DNA of 64,000 nucleotides from Hyphomicrobiales bacterium (GCA_900465665.1 UBJO01000077.1:1-64000); one strand, 5' to 3'; positions 46,660 to 55,631 are shown, counted from the stretch's first letter. Notes: a model not told the origin generated them from the sequence alone. Numbers and translations are program-made.

Positions 46660-47574
46660 TTAGTAGTTGCCGTGGGCGATGTCGTCCATGCCCTTGCGCT
46701 TGGCGTCGTAGTAGTAGCCCCGGGCATAGAGCCTGACGGCGTTGTCTTCGCTGTTGTCGGACACCAGCCATGCGCCGCGCAGATACTTGGCGGCATATTT
46801 GATGTTGGTTTCGGCGTCGAACAGGCCCTCAGGCTGGCCGTCGTAACCCATCGACTTGGCGGTGTTGTACTTGATCTGCATGAGGCCGAAGTAGCCGCGC
46901 TTGTTGTAGGCCTTCGGGTTGTACCGGCTTTCGCGGTGAACGACGCGGTGAAGCAGCGTCGCGGGAACCTTGTAGATCTGCGAATACTTGTCGATGATCT
47001 TGGTGATCGCGCTTTTCTCGACCGTCGGCGCGCCATCGTCGTCGCTGTCGTTGTCGCTGAACATCGGCGGCGCGGTCGGCGGGTCCATCGGGCCCGACGT
47101 GTCGAAGCCGTAGTCCATCATCGAGTGCGGCGTGGTGTCGATCGCCGAAAGAGCGGCAATGGCGTTGTTCTGCGGGCTGGCGGCGAAAGCGAGCTCGGTC
47201 GACGGCGCACCCGGTCGTGGTGTCGGCACCACGGACTGGATCGCGGTCATCTCAGGCGTCAGCGGGATCTGGCCGTAAGCGGCAGGCTGCAACTGGGCAG
47301 TCTGCTGCGCCGAATCGACTGCCGGCATGGCGGCGGTTGCGACTGATGCAGCGGTCTGGTCGCCGCCGATCTGAGTACCAGGTGTGCCTTCGCCGGCTGG
47401 AATGGCTGCGAACATCGCGTCTTCGCCGGGCTTTGGGGTAGGGACGACGACCTGTTCGGCCATCAAATCTGCCTGGGATGTGTATTCGACGCTCGAGCAG
47501 CCAGCAGCAACGCAGCACAGCATCGTGGATACGATGAGATTGCGTTTAAAGCCGGAAAAACCGATCGCTGCCAT
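46660..47574 (-). CDS. Lytic transglycosylase (SLT domain) lipoprotein
   Basis: Peptidoglycan lytic transglycosylase of 304 residues. The N-terminus has a lipobox-like VAAGCSS. A long Pro/Ala-rich spacer leads to an SLT domain with the catalytic glutamate in VVHRESRYNPKAYNKRGYFGLMQIKYNTAKSMGY. The C-terminal tail YARGYYYDAKRKGM lacks the usual full repeat, so the domain is compact. The start is supported by GAGAGTGAGAGT. It is convergent with the beta-lactamase-like gene and faces the LysE gene across a 148-base gap. Confidence 0.87.
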   Translation of the reverse strand: MAAIGFSGFKRNLIVSTMLCCVAAGCSSVEYTSQADLMAEQVVVPTPKPGEDAMFAAIPAGEGTPGTQIGGDQTAASVATAAMPAVDSAQQTAQLQPAAYGQIPLTPEMTAIQSVVPTPRPGAPSTELAFAASPQNNAIAALSAIDTTPHSMMDYGFDTSGPMDPPTAPPMFSDNDSDDDGAPTVEKSAITKIIDKYSQIYKVPATLLHRVVHRESRYNPKAYNKRGYFGLMQIKYNTAKSMGYDGQPEGLFDAETNIKYAAKYLRGAWLVSDNSEDNAVRLYARGYYYDAKRKGMDDIAHGNY

Positions 47575-47722
47575 ACTCTCACTCTCGTGAAAACGCGCCA
47601 CCCCGGCAGCGTCAAAAGTTACCAAAAACCTTAAGCCCTGAATTGCCAATTAACCTATTCGTTGCTTTGCGGCAACCCACGGAAAATTTCTTGAGCTTTT
47701 CGCGGTCGGTAACCTGAGATTT

Positions 47723-48358
47723 TCAGGCAGCGATGCGGCGATATCCGGCGGTCACGGCGCCGGCTGCAATGAGCAATGTGCCGCCCGTGCGATTGACCGC
47801 GCGCTGCACGGCGGCCTTGCGAATCAGGCCCCGCGCGGCATGCGCGGCAAGGGCGTAGGTGGAGGCGTTGATGGTCGCGAGCACCAGGAAGGTCGCTTCC
47901 ATGATCAGCATCTGACCGAAGAAGGGAAGCGCAGGATTCAAGAACTGCGGTACGAAGGCTACGAAGAACACGATGCTCTTCGGGTTGAGCGCGGTCACAA
48001 CATAAGCGTGGAGGAAGATCTTCAGCGATTTTTCCTCAGGCAGATTGTCATTGTCGGCCATCGGGCCGTCAATGATCGGCGCCCGCCAGAGCTTGATGCC
48101 GAGCCAGATCAGATAGGCGCCGCCGATGAACTTCAGGACGGTGAACAGCGTCGCCGACGCGGCCAACAGCGCGCCGAGGCCGAACAGAGAGGCCGTCATC
48201 GCGGTGAAGTCGCCGAGCGCCACGCCGCTCACGGTCGCAAAGGCTGTCTTGCGGCCGTGGCCGAGCGCATAAGATACGACGAGGAGAATCGTCGGCCCTG
48301 GGATAGCCAGCATGATTGCCGATGCGGCAGCAAATGCTAGCCAAGCTTCGAGCGACAT
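47723..48358 (-). CDS. LysE/RhtB family amino acid exporter
   Basis: Inner-membrane exporter of 211 residues with six hydrophobic segments. Family features: the N-terminal MLAIPGPTILLVVSYALGHGRK, VSGVALGDFTAMTASLFGLG in helix 2 and LNPKSIVFFVAFVPQFLNP after the central loop. Members export basic or neutral amino acids, or homoserine lactone. The start is followed closely upstream by pfp's end, 59 bases away, so the two may share a transcript. Confidence 0.87.
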   Translation of the reverse strand: MSLEAWLAFAAASAIMLAIPGPTILLVVSYALGHGRKTAFATVSGVALGDFTAMTASLFGLGALLAASATLFTVLKFIGGAYLIWLGIKLWRAPIIDGPMADNDNLPEEKSLKIFLHAYVVTALNPKSIVFFVAFVPQFLNPALPFFGQMLIMEATFLVLATINASTYALAAHAARGLIRKAAVQRAVNRTGGTLLIAAGAVTAGYRRIAA

Positions 48359-48417
48359 GGAATCTCCTCCTCATTCATTAGAGGACAAGCAAAGACATCA
48401 TATCTCGCCTGCGTCAA

Positions 48418-49629
48418 TCATGCGTCTTCGTATTTCTGGCCGATCTCGTCCATCAGTTCGCCGAACCACTTGACCGAGGTGTCGAAAGCCTTGCCGCCCT
48501 TGATGCGCGGGAATTCGATCGTGCGCAGCTTGCCGTTCTGGCCTTCGTCGTGGCCGGTCACGCCCGAGACCTTGTTGAGCGCACTCTCGACGGCGAGGTC
48601 GGTCATGCTCTGGATCAGGCGCAGATCGTCGCCGTTGGCAGGGGCGGAGCGGGCGAAATAGCCGGACTTCTGGACCAGCGAACGCTCGGCGTTCAACAGG
48701 CTCGCGAACTGCTTCTGGAACCAGCCGCCGACATTGATGGTGTCGATCTTCACGTGGCCGAAGGCGTCGCGCTTGACGGTTTCGCCGGCCGCTTCACGCT
48801 CGGCGACGATGGCGTCGAGGCACGCACCTTCCGAGACGAAGACGGTCGCATGGCCGGTGCGGTCCATGATCTCCTTCAGGCGCGCCGATTCTTCTTCGAG
48901 GTCGAACAGCGTCTCAGGCAGATAAACCGCGTCGATGCTCTTCATGCCGGCATTGGTCATCATGCCATCGACATATTCATTGTTGCGGGTGCGCTTCAGA
49001 TAGGCGCGGGCGGTGGCTGCCGTCAGCCAGCCGCAGTGGCGGCCCATGACTTCATGGATAATGAGGGTGCGGGGAGCGGCGGTCTGCTCGTTGCTGACAT
49101 TGTCGAAGAAGTGCGCGCCGACTTCGGCCGCCGTCCAGGCGCCGAGCGACTGGCGGATCGGAACGACGTCATTGTCGACGGTCTTGGGCAGGCCGACCAC
49201 TGTCAGGTCGTAGCCGTTGGCGGCGAGATAGGCGGCGAGGTCGGCCGCCGTCGTGTTGGTGTCGTCGCCGCCGATCGTGTGGAGAATGCTGACGCCGTCA
49301 TTGGCGAGGCGCTCGGCTGCGACCCGCAGCGGGTTTTCGCCTTCCTTGACGAGCCCGCGCTTGACGCAGTCGGCGGCGTTGGTGAGCTTGACGCGGCTGT
49401 TGCCGATCGGCGAGCCGCCGTAGCGGTGCAGCAGATAGGCCTTCTCGCGCATCTCGGGCGTGATCTTGATGCTGTCGCCCTGAAGCACGCCCTGGTAGCC
49501 GGAGCGGTAGGCGATCAGTTCATGATCGGGAGCAATGTCGGTGTAGCGTTCGATCAACCCGCCGACGGCCGAAGAGAGGCAAGGCGCAAGGCCTCCTGCC
49601 GTGAGCATTGCGACTTTTTTCTTGGCCAT
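48418..49629 (-). CDS. pfp: Pyrophosphate-dependent phosphofructokinase
   Basis: Reversible glycolytic enzyme of 403 residues, phosphorylating fructose 6-phosphate with pyrophosphate. The motif GGDDTNTTAADLAAYL near 119 carries the Asp-Asp that marks PPi rather than ATP use, and PKTVDNDV near 150 has the catalytic lysine. The sugar-binding MGRHCGWL near 194 is also present. Many rhizobia use PFP in place of ATP-dependent PFK. The start ATG follows GGAGACACC; a 401-base gene-free gap lies upstream. Confidence 0.92.
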   Translation of the reverse strand: MAKKKVAMLTAGGLAPCLSSAVGGLIERYTDIAPDHELIAYRSGYQGVLQGDSIKITPEMREKAYLLHRYGGSPIGNSRVKLTNAADCVKRGLVKEGENPLRVAAERLANDGVSILHTIGGDDTNTTAADLAAYLAANGYDLTVVGLPKTVDNDVVPIRQSLGAWTAAEVGAHFFDNVSNEQTAAPRTLIIHEVMGRHCGWLTAATARAYLKRTRNNEYVDGMMTNAGMKSIDAVYLPETLFDLEEESARLKEIMDRTGHATVFVSEGACLDAIVAEREAAGETVKRDAFGHVKIDTINVGGWFQKQFASLLNAERSLVQKSGYFARSAPANGDDLRLIQSMTDLAVESALNKVSGVTGHDEGQNGKLRTIEFPRIKGGKAFDTSVKWFGELMDEIGQKYEDA

Positions 49630-50030
49630 GGGTGTCTCCGCTATCCGTGTCTAAGCTTGGTTCGGTCGTGCATGGATGCGGCAGAGAAGGGATGGTGTAA
49701 AGTGTTGTTTCTGTGAAAAATGCGTGTTGCAGCGCGGTCTGACGGCCAAGTCGCCCGCAGGCGCTGATCTAATCGGTTCAGGCAGCAACCGCGGTTTGCA
49801 TGGGATTGTGGAAATCGTCGGCTGGTCTGTCCGAAGACGTCCCGATGCGGCGCGACAAAGCGTCACGAGGCCGTCGGGCTTTGGGGTCGGCAAAGGGCGC
49901 AAATGTTTCGGTTACACGCGACCATTACCGAATTGTGAAAGGTGTTTTCAACCCTGCGGCCAATCCCCGTCTTGCAAAGGCAACCTTTATTTGTTCAAGG
50001 TGTTTCTCCTTTTATTAGACGAGAGACCTG
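49630..50030. other. Gene-free gap between pfp and the TerB/J-domain gene
   Basis: 401 bases between divergent genes. I see no convincing coding frame, RNA or intrinsic terminator; stretches such as GAAAGGTGTTTTCAAC and the AT-rich end near 49985–50020 probably hold promoters. Nothing more can be supported. Confidence 0.5.
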
Positions 50031-50738
50031 ATGTCCTTCTGGGAAAAACTGCTGAACGCCATAGGCAACGCTGCGGGAAATGCGCTTTCCGCGGTGGTCG
50101 AGGCTGTTCGCACGGTCTTTGAAGGCGACCCCGAGACGCGGCGCAAGGTGGCGTTTTCGGTCGCGATCATCGCGCTGTCGGCGAAGATGGCGAAGGCCGA
50201 CGGGATCGTCAGCGAGAAGGAGGTTCAGGCCTTCCGCGAGATTTTCGAATTCCCCGACGATCAGGCCGCCAACGTCGCGCGTCTCTATAATCTCGCGCGC
50301 CAGGATGTGGCCGGTTACGAGGCCTATGCGGAGCGGCTTTCGACGCTCTGCGTGACTTGCGCCGCCAACTGCCCGGTTCTGGAAGAGGTGCTCGACGGCC
50401 TGTTCCACATCGCCAAGGCCGATGGTCTGATCCACGAGAAGGAATTTGCGTTCCTGGCGCATGTGGCCGAGATCTTCCACATGAGCGAGCAGCGCTTCGA
50501 GCAGATCGCCGCACGACACGTGTCGATCGGGGGCGATCCCTACAAGGTGCTCGGCGTTTCGCCGTCGGACGATTTCCCGACGATCCGTCGCCGTTACCAC
50601 GGTCTCGTCAGCGAGCATCATCCGGACCGGTTGATCTCGCGCGGCGTGCCGGCGGAGTTTCATGCGATTGCCAATGAACGCATGGCGGCGCTCAATGCCG
50701 CCTACGAGGCGATCGAGAAGGAACGCCGCGCCGCATGA
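50031..50738 (+). CDS. TerB/J-domain (DjlA-like) co-chaperone
   Basis: A 235-residue protein: an N-terminal region with amphipathic segments, a TerB-like helical domain at about 35–160 (KMAKADGIVSEKEVQAFREIF and IAKADGLIHEKEFAFLAHVAEIF are the repeated acidic loops), and a C-terminal J domain with the HPD tripeptide in VSEHHPDRL near 200. This layout matches DjlA, a DnaK activator, but without its obvious N-terminal transmembrane helix. It overlaps the amidase gene by four bases, so the two are translationally coupled. Confidence 0.87.
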   Translation: MSFWEKLLNAIGNAAGNALSAVVEAVRTVFEGDPETRRKVAFSVAIIALSAKMAKADGIVSEKEVQAFREIFEFPDDQAANVARLYNLARQDVAGYEAYAERLSTLCVTCAANCPVLEEVLDGLFHIAKADGLIHEKEFAFLAHVAEIFHMSEQRFEQIAARHVSIGGDPYKVLGVSPSDDFPTIRRRYHGLVSEHHPDRLISRGVPAEFHAIANERMAALNAAYEAIEKERRAA

Positions 50739-51499
50739 CCGCCTTCGAGGCAGACTACGCCAAAGCCAGCGTGCGGCCGTCGCCGAACCATGGCGAACGC
50801 GTCGACGGGCGAAAGCCCGACATGATCATTCTCCACTATACCGGCATGCCGACGGCGGACGGAGCGCTTGACTGGCTCTGTCGCGAAGAGAGTCAGGTCT
50901 CGTGCCATTACTTCGTACATGAGAATGGCGATGTCGTGCAGCTCGTTCCGGAAGCGCGGCGCGCGTGGCACGCCGGCAAGAGCATCTGGCAGGGCGAGAC
51001 CGACATCAACTCGTCGTCGATCGGCATCGAGATCGCCAATGCAGGGCATCCGGGCGGTTGCCCCGAGTATCCGCAGGCGCAGATCGATGCGGTGATCGAA
51101 TTGTGTCGCGACTGCGGCGAACGTTGGTCCATCGTGCCGGAAAGGGTGCTCGGACACTCCGATGTCGCCCCTCGGCGCAAGCTTGATCCGGGTGAAAACT
51201 TCCCTTGGGGATTGTTGCACTCCAGGGGCATCGGTCACTGGGTGGCGCCGGCCGCGATCACCGGCGGACGCTTCTTCCAGCGCGGCGACCAGGGCCAGCC
51301 GGTCGAAGCCCTGCAGTCGATGCTGTCGCTCTACGGTTACGGCACTGAGATCACAGGCGAATTTTCCGACAAGATGGCCGGCGAGATCGAGGCCTTCCAG
51401 CGTCATTTCCGTCCGGAGAGGGTCGACGGGATCGCCGATTTCTCGACGATCGACACACTGCATCGCCTGCTATCGGCCCTGCCGCGCTACGGCGCCTGA
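50735..51499 (+). CDS. N-acetylmuramoyl-L-alanine amidase, AmiD type
   Basis: Zinc amidase (Amidase_2 family) of 254 residues that releases the stem peptide from muramic acid. The first zinc histidine is in MIILHYTG near 31, the second and the base are in VLGHSDVAPRRKLDPG near 140. A C-terminal peptidoglycan-binding domain (QGQPVEALQSMLSLYGYG...FQRHFRPERVDG) follows. No signal peptide is visible, so it might act in muropeptide recycling, or be exported by other means. ATGA overlap ties it to the J-domain gene. Confidence 0.88.
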   Translation: MTAFEADYAKASVRPSPNHGERVDGRKPDMIILHYTGMPTADGALDWLCREESQVSCHYFVHENGDVVQLVPEARRAWHAGKSIWQGETDINSSSIGIEIANAGHPGGCPEYPQAQIDAVIELCRDCGERWSIVPERVLGHSDVAPRRKLDPGENFPWGLLHSRGIGHWVAPAAITGGRFFQRGDQGQPVEALQSMLSLYGYGTEITGEFSDKMAGEIEAFQRHFRPERVDGIADFSTIDTLHRLLSALPRYGA

Positions 51500-51759
51500 C
51501 GCAGGGCCGATTTGCCGGCATATACCCCTAGATTTTACGGGTTTGCCGCGCTGCCACATGTTTTCCCTATTATCTCCTCAATGCGATGGTCTAACCGCAG
51601 TCGCTAAACGGCGCCGGTTGTTTTGTTGTGTGTTGTCGACCGTCGTCAATTGAAACAGGAAAGAAATATCGCTGATACTTTGAGTATTTATGCGAATTTA
51701 TGCTGCGTTCGGATTTCATTTATACGCAGCTTTTCTTTTGCTTGGAGTATCTGGACTAC

Positions 51760-52431
51760 ATGAGAAAGATTTTTTCTGCTGTGGTGTGCGCCAGCACACT
51801 GCTGATGGGATTCAATTGCGCTAACGCAGGCGAATGGGGCAATAGAGCGCAAGCGACAGAGACGACGCAGACACTCAAGACGCAAAAGACAGAGAAGGCC
51901 AAGACGGCCGAAGCAGCCTCGAAGAAGGCTCCGAAAGTTCACAAGACCCAGCGGGTACAGAAGGTCGCCAAGACCGACAATTCCCGGAAGACCGGGGCCC
52001 AGAAGACCGTGGCACTCAACACCGTAGACCGTACGTCCGGTTTCGCGATGCCCGACATGCCCGGCAGCAAGTATGCGGCGATCATCGTCAAGTACGCCAA
52101 AGAGTACAACGTCCCGGTCGAACTCGCGCATGCCGTTGTTCGTGTCGAAAGCAACTACAATCCGAATGCTCGCGGCAGCGCCGGCGAAATCGGCCTCATG
52201 CAGATCAAGCCGGCGACGGCTCGGATGATGGGCTATTCGGGTTCCAGCAAGGGGCTCTTCGATCCGGATACCAACATCAAGTACGGCATGAAGTATCTGG
52301 CGGCTGCCCACACGCTTGGCGGCGGCGAGACCTGCGATACCATCCTCAAGTACAATGCCGGCCACGCCGCGACCCGCATGAACCCGGTTTCCAAGGCCTA
52401 CTGCGGCAAGGTGCTGGCGATGATCAACTGA
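51760..52431 (+). CDS. Lytic transglycosylase (SLT domain), short exported form
   Basis: Exported transglycosylase of 223 residues. A signal peptide (RKIFSAVVCASTLLMGFNCANA) is followed by a Lys/Thr/Ala-rich linker of about 70 residues with repeated TQKTEKAK-type motifs. The SLT domain carries the catalytic glutamate in VVRVESNYNPNARGSAGEIGLMQIKPATARMMGY. The linker composition suggests wall binding. It has its own upstream AT-rich region of 260 bases. The ATG at 51760 gives a clean signal; an ATG 20 codons earlier does not. Confidence 0.87.
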   Translation: MRKIFSAVVCASTLLMGFNCANAGEWGNRAQATETTQTLKTQKTEKAKTAEAASKKAPKVHKTQRVQKVAKTDNSRKTGAQKTVALNTVDRTSGFAMPDMPGSKYAAIIVKYAKEYNVPVELAHAVVRVESNYNPNARGSAGEIGLMQIKPATARMMGYSGSSKGLFDPDTNIKYGMKYLAAAHTLGGGETCDTILKYNAGHAATRMNPVSKAYCGKVLAMIN

Positions 52432-52525
52432 TCGCCAGCGTGGGATAGCCACGGGCAAAACCGCTTGTGGCTGAATCACCTGAGGGCATGACTTAACAAT
52501 ATGATTCAACTTGCAGATCGTGCTA

Positions 52526-52548
52526 TCTCACCTTGAAACGAGGTGAGA
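52526..52548 (+). promoter_or_regulatory. Hairpin sequestering the ribosome-binding site of the FAD oxidoreductase
   Basis: TCTCACCT (52526–52533) pairs perfectly with AGGTGAGA (52541–52548) around a seven-base loop. The 3' arm contains the AGGTG ribosome-binding site, and the ATG follows at 52550. It could be a translational switch or, as DNA, an operator. Confidence 0.5.
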
Positions 52549-52549
52549 C

Positions 52550-53737
52550 ATGGCATGTGATTTCAAGGCGATCATAATCGGGCGCGGCATGATGGGCGCG
52601 GCTGCGGCCCGCCATCTGAGCGCGATGATCGAAGGGGTGGCGCTGATCGGCCCGAGTGAGCCTGTCGAGCGCAAGAGCCATCACGGCGTGTTCGCGAGCC
52701 ACTATGACGAGGCGCGCATTACCCGCACCTTCGACGACAATATCGTCTGGGCGACGCTCGCCGCCCGTTCGCTCGACCGTTACGCCGAGATCGAGGCGAA
52801 GAGCGGCATCTCCTTCTTCACCGAAGCCGGATGCCTGTTCGCCGGGCCGGTGCCGCAACCGGGGCAGGGCTATCTCGGACGCGCGATCGAGGTCTCCGAC
52901 GGGCTCGGCGTCGCGTATGAGGTGCTGGACGCGTCTTCCTTGCGCCAGCGTTTTCCTGAGTTCACGCTGCGGGAGAGCTTCAGCGGCTATTACGAGAAGC
53001 GCCGCGCCGGCCATGTCAATCCGCGCGCCCTGGTGCGCGCGCAGACGGCGCTTGCGGAAGTGGGCGGTGTCACAATCATCGATGCGGTGGTCACCAGCGT
53101 CGAGGATGCCGGCTCGCATGTCGAGGTCAGCGTCGGCAACCGCACCTATACGGCTGAGCGCGTGCTTGTCGCCGCCGGCGGTTTCAGCAATTTCAATCAG
53201 CTTCTTCCCGCGCCCGTGGATACCCGCGTCGCGGCTCGAACGGTCGTGTTCTACGAACTCGGCGAGCGCGAAAAGGCGATCTTCGGCGGCATGCCGTCGA
53301 GCATCGTGTTCGGCGATCGCGACGAGGATCACGTCTATATTCTCCCGCCTGTGCGTTATCCCGACGGCAAGACCTATCTGAAGCTTGGCGGCGATACCGA
53401 GACGCGCAGCTTCGATACGCTTCAGGACGCCGGGGCCTGGTTCCGGTCGGATGGCGATCCCGCCGAGCGAGATCTGCTGGTGGCGACAGCCCTGGAGCTG
53501 ATGCCTGATCTCGCCGGTTGCCCGGTGACATCGGCGCCCTGCGTCGCGACCTTCACGCCGACCGCCTATCCCTATGCCGGTTTCACCTCCTCGCCACGCA
53601 TCGCGGTGCTGACGGGCGGCAATTTCGTTGCCGCGAAGTCGTCAGACGAGCTTGGGCGGCTGGGTGCCGTGCTGCTTGCGGAAGGCGAGCTTGGCGACGC
53701 CGATTTCGGCCGGCAGCTGACGCCTTCTTTTCGATAG
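52550..53737 (+). CDS. FAD-dependent oxidoreductase (DAO family), copy 1
   Basis: D-amino-acid/sarcosine-oxidase-like flavoprotein of 395 residues. The dinucleotide motif is IIIGRGMMGAAAARHL at residues 8–23 and a conserved GVFASHYDEARITRT follows near 47. A second FAD element, RVLVAAGGFSNF, lies near 203. The C-terminal TGGNFVAAKSSDELGRL near 350 closes the FAD site. Start is the ATG whose ribosome-binding site lies in a hairpin. The next gene is a clear paralogue. The amine substrate is unknown. Confidence 0.85.
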   Translation: MACDFKAIIIGRGMMGAAAARHLSAMIEGVALIGPSEPVERKSHHGVFASHYDEARITRTFDDNIVWATLAARSLDRYAEIEAKSGISFFTEAGCLFAGPVPQPGQGYLGRAIEVSDGLGVAYEVLDASSLRQRFPEFTLRESFSGYYEKRRAGHVNPRALVRAQTALAEVGGVTIIDAVVTSVEDAGSHVEVSVGNRTYTAERVLVAAGGFSNFNQLLPAPVDTRVAARTVVFYELGEREKAIFGGMPSSIVFGDRDEDHVYILPPVRYPDGKTYLKLGGDTETRSFDTLQDAGAWFRSDGDPAERDLLVATALELMPDLAGCPVTSAPCVATFTPTAYPYAGFTSSPRIAVLTGGNFVAAKSSDELGRLGAVLLAEGELGDADFGRQLTPSFR

Positions 53738-53749
53738 ATCGGGACGGTC

Positions 53750-54946
53750 ATGAGCGTGGATTTCAAATATATCATCGTCGGCCGTGGCATGATGGGCGCC
53801 GCCGCTGCCCGGCATCTGGCGAAGTCGACCGATGGCGTTGCCGTCATCGGCCCGGACGAGCCTGAGGATCGCAAGCGGCATGACGGCGTTTTCGCCAGCC
53901 ACTACGACGAGGGGCGCATCACCCGCACCATCGATCCCGACCGCGACTGGGCCTTGCTCGCCAATCGCTCGATCGGCCGCTACGCCGAAATCGAGCGGGA
54001 GAGCGGCGTTTCCTTCTATACGCCCGCCGGCTGCCTCGTGGTTGGTCCAAAGCGCGGTGGTGCCGACACCTATGTCGAGCGGACATCGGCGGCTGCCCGG
54101 TCGCTCGGCGTCGAGACGTCGCTGCTTGACGATGCCGGCCTGAAGGCGCGGTTTCCGTTTTTCGCCTTTGCCGACGGCACCGAGGGTGTTCATGAGCCGA
54201 CGGGCGCCGGCTATATCAGCCCGCGCAATCTTGTCAGGGCGCAGTCGATCGCCGCCGAGAGAGCCGGGGCTTCCGTCATCCGCCAGGTCGCGGTGTCGAT
54301 CCGCGACGAGGGCGGGCTGGTTGCCGTCGAGACGGCCGATGGGAAGACATACCGGGCCGAGAAGGTGCTGCTCGCCGCCGGCGGTTTTTCCATTGCGGCG
54401 AATCTCTTGCCGCAGCCTGTTGATCTGAAGGTTTATGCGCGCACCATCGCCTTCTACGAGGTCGATGAGGCCGCCGCCGCACGGTTTGCCGGCATGCCGT
54501 CGCTGATTTCGCATGGCGTCGATGGTCTAGACGATTTCTACATGCTGCCGCCGATCCGTTATCCCGACGGCAAGCTCTACATGAAGATCGGCGGCGATCC
54601 CGATGATGTCAGGCTGGAGCGCGAGCCGGAGCTGCGGGACTGGTTCAAGACCGATGGGCGCGAGAGCGTGCAGTCGCATCTGACGCGGCTGATCCAGCGT
54701 GTCGTGCCGGAGCTTCGGCCGGTTTCGTCATCGAGCGGCTCCTGCGTCGTCTCGTTCACGCCGAGCGGGCATCCGATGATCGGCTATACCGCGTCGCCGC
54801 GCATCGGCGTTCTCACGGGCGGTTGCGGCACGGCGGCCAAGAGCTCGGACGAGATCGGTCGGCTCGGCGCGTTGCTGTTGCTCGAAGGTCGAATCAACGG
54901 ACAGGGCTACGCGACGGATTTCAAACCGTATTTCCGCGAAGCCTGA
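53750..54946 (+). CDS. FAD-dependent oxidoreductase (DAO family), copy 2
   Basis: Second flavoprotein of 398 residues, 12 bases after the first and closely similar from end to end (IIVGRGMMGAAAARHL; GVFASHYDEGRITRT; KVLLAAGGFSIAA; TGGCGTAAKSSDEIGRL). It arose by tandem duplication. Both copies are intact, with differing central substrate regions, which suggests distinct substrates or a heterodimer. No glycine-cleavage or transport gene is beside them to hint at the substrate. Confidence 0.85.
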   Translation: MSVDFKYIIVGRGMMGAAAARHLAKSTDGVAVIGPDEPEDRKRHDGVFASHYDEGRITRTIDPDRDWALLANRSIGRYAEIERESGVSFYTPAGCLVVGPKRGGADTYVERTSAAARSLGVETSLLDDAGLKARFPFFAFADGTEGVHEPTGAGYISPRNLVRAQSIAAERAGASVIRQVAVSIRDEGGLVAVETADGKTYRAEKVLLAAGGFSIAANLLPQPVDLKVYARTIAFYEVDEAAAARFAGMPSLISHGVDGLDDFYMLPPIRYPDGKLYMKIGGDPDDVRLEREPELRDWFKTDGRESVQSHLTRLIQRVVPELRPVSSSSGSCVVSFTPSGHPMIGYTASPRIGVLTGGCGTAAKSSDEIGRLGALLLLEGRINGQGYATDFKPYFREA

Positions 54947-54987
54947 CGCGATATTTTGTTGGCATTCGCTCCTAGTCTCGGTTAAGG

Positions 54988-55390
54988 GAGCCGGGCCAGT
55001 TGGCCGGGCAGCCGCGCTTTACCAATGTCGAAAGACGGTAGGGTGAGGAAAGTCCGGGCTCCACGGAAACACGGTGCCGGATAACGTCCGGCGAGGGCGA
55101 CCTCAGGGAAAGTGCCACAGAAAGCAAACCGCCTGCTTCGGCAGGTAAGGGTGAAAGGGTGGGGTAAGAGCCCACCGCGTCTCCGGCAACGGCGATGGCA
55201 AGGTAAACCCCACCGGGAGCAAGACCGAATAGGGATGACGCGGACGGCGCAAGCCGTCCGGCTGGTTTCCAGGCCAGTCATCCGGGTGGGTTGCGAGAGG
55301 CAACGTGCAAACGTTGTCCCAGAGGAATGGCTGCCACGTTCCGGTTTCGGCCGGAGCCATACAGAACCCGGCTTACAGGCCAACTGGCGA
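54988..55390 (+). ncRNA. rnpB: RNase P RNA (class A)
   Basis: Catalytic RNA of ribonuclease P, which matures tRNA 5' ends. The first and last parts pair as P1 (GCCAGTTGGCC near 54995 with GGCCAACTGGC near 55378). Universally conserved elements are present: GAGGAAAGTCCGGGCTCC near 55047, GTGCCACAGAAA near 55111, GGTAAACCCCACC near 55202 and the 3' GGCTTACAGGCC. The exact ends are estimated from the P1 helix. It sits upstream of the mraZ cluster, as I recall for rhizobia. Confidence 0.93.
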
Positions 55391-55436
55391 TTGTCTTTTC
55401 ATCGACGTCCATACGATTTCACTGGCCCTTTAGGGC

Positions 55437-55631
55437 TCAGTGAGACGTTGGCGGCTGGCGCAGGCACTCCTCGCAAACGGTGCTGCTCAGCGAAAGTGCC
55501 GACCATCGCTTGAGTAGTTTTCCACAGTTTACACACTGAATTTCAGAAGTCATGCCGACTTTCTTCAGTGGAGGCTGAGTATTCGGCGACTTCATTCCAG
55601 CCAACATTCCCTTGAAGCTAAAACTCGCCAT
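55437..55631 (-). CDS. Small zinc-ribbon protein
   Basis: A 64-residue protein of unknown function. It has an N-terminal ASFSFKGMLAGMKS stretch and two CxxC pairs, CVNCGKLL near residue 34 and CEEC near 54, spaced like a zinc ribbon. GGAG lies seven bases before the ATG. A longer in-frame reading would add 27 residues of AT-rich leader without a site. It lies just downstream of rnpB on the opposite strand, in a region lower in GC than its surroundings. Confidence 0.6.
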   Translation of the reverse strand: MASFSFKGMLAGMKSPNTQPPLKKVGMTSEIQCVNCGKLLKRWSALSLSSTVCEECLRQPPTSH

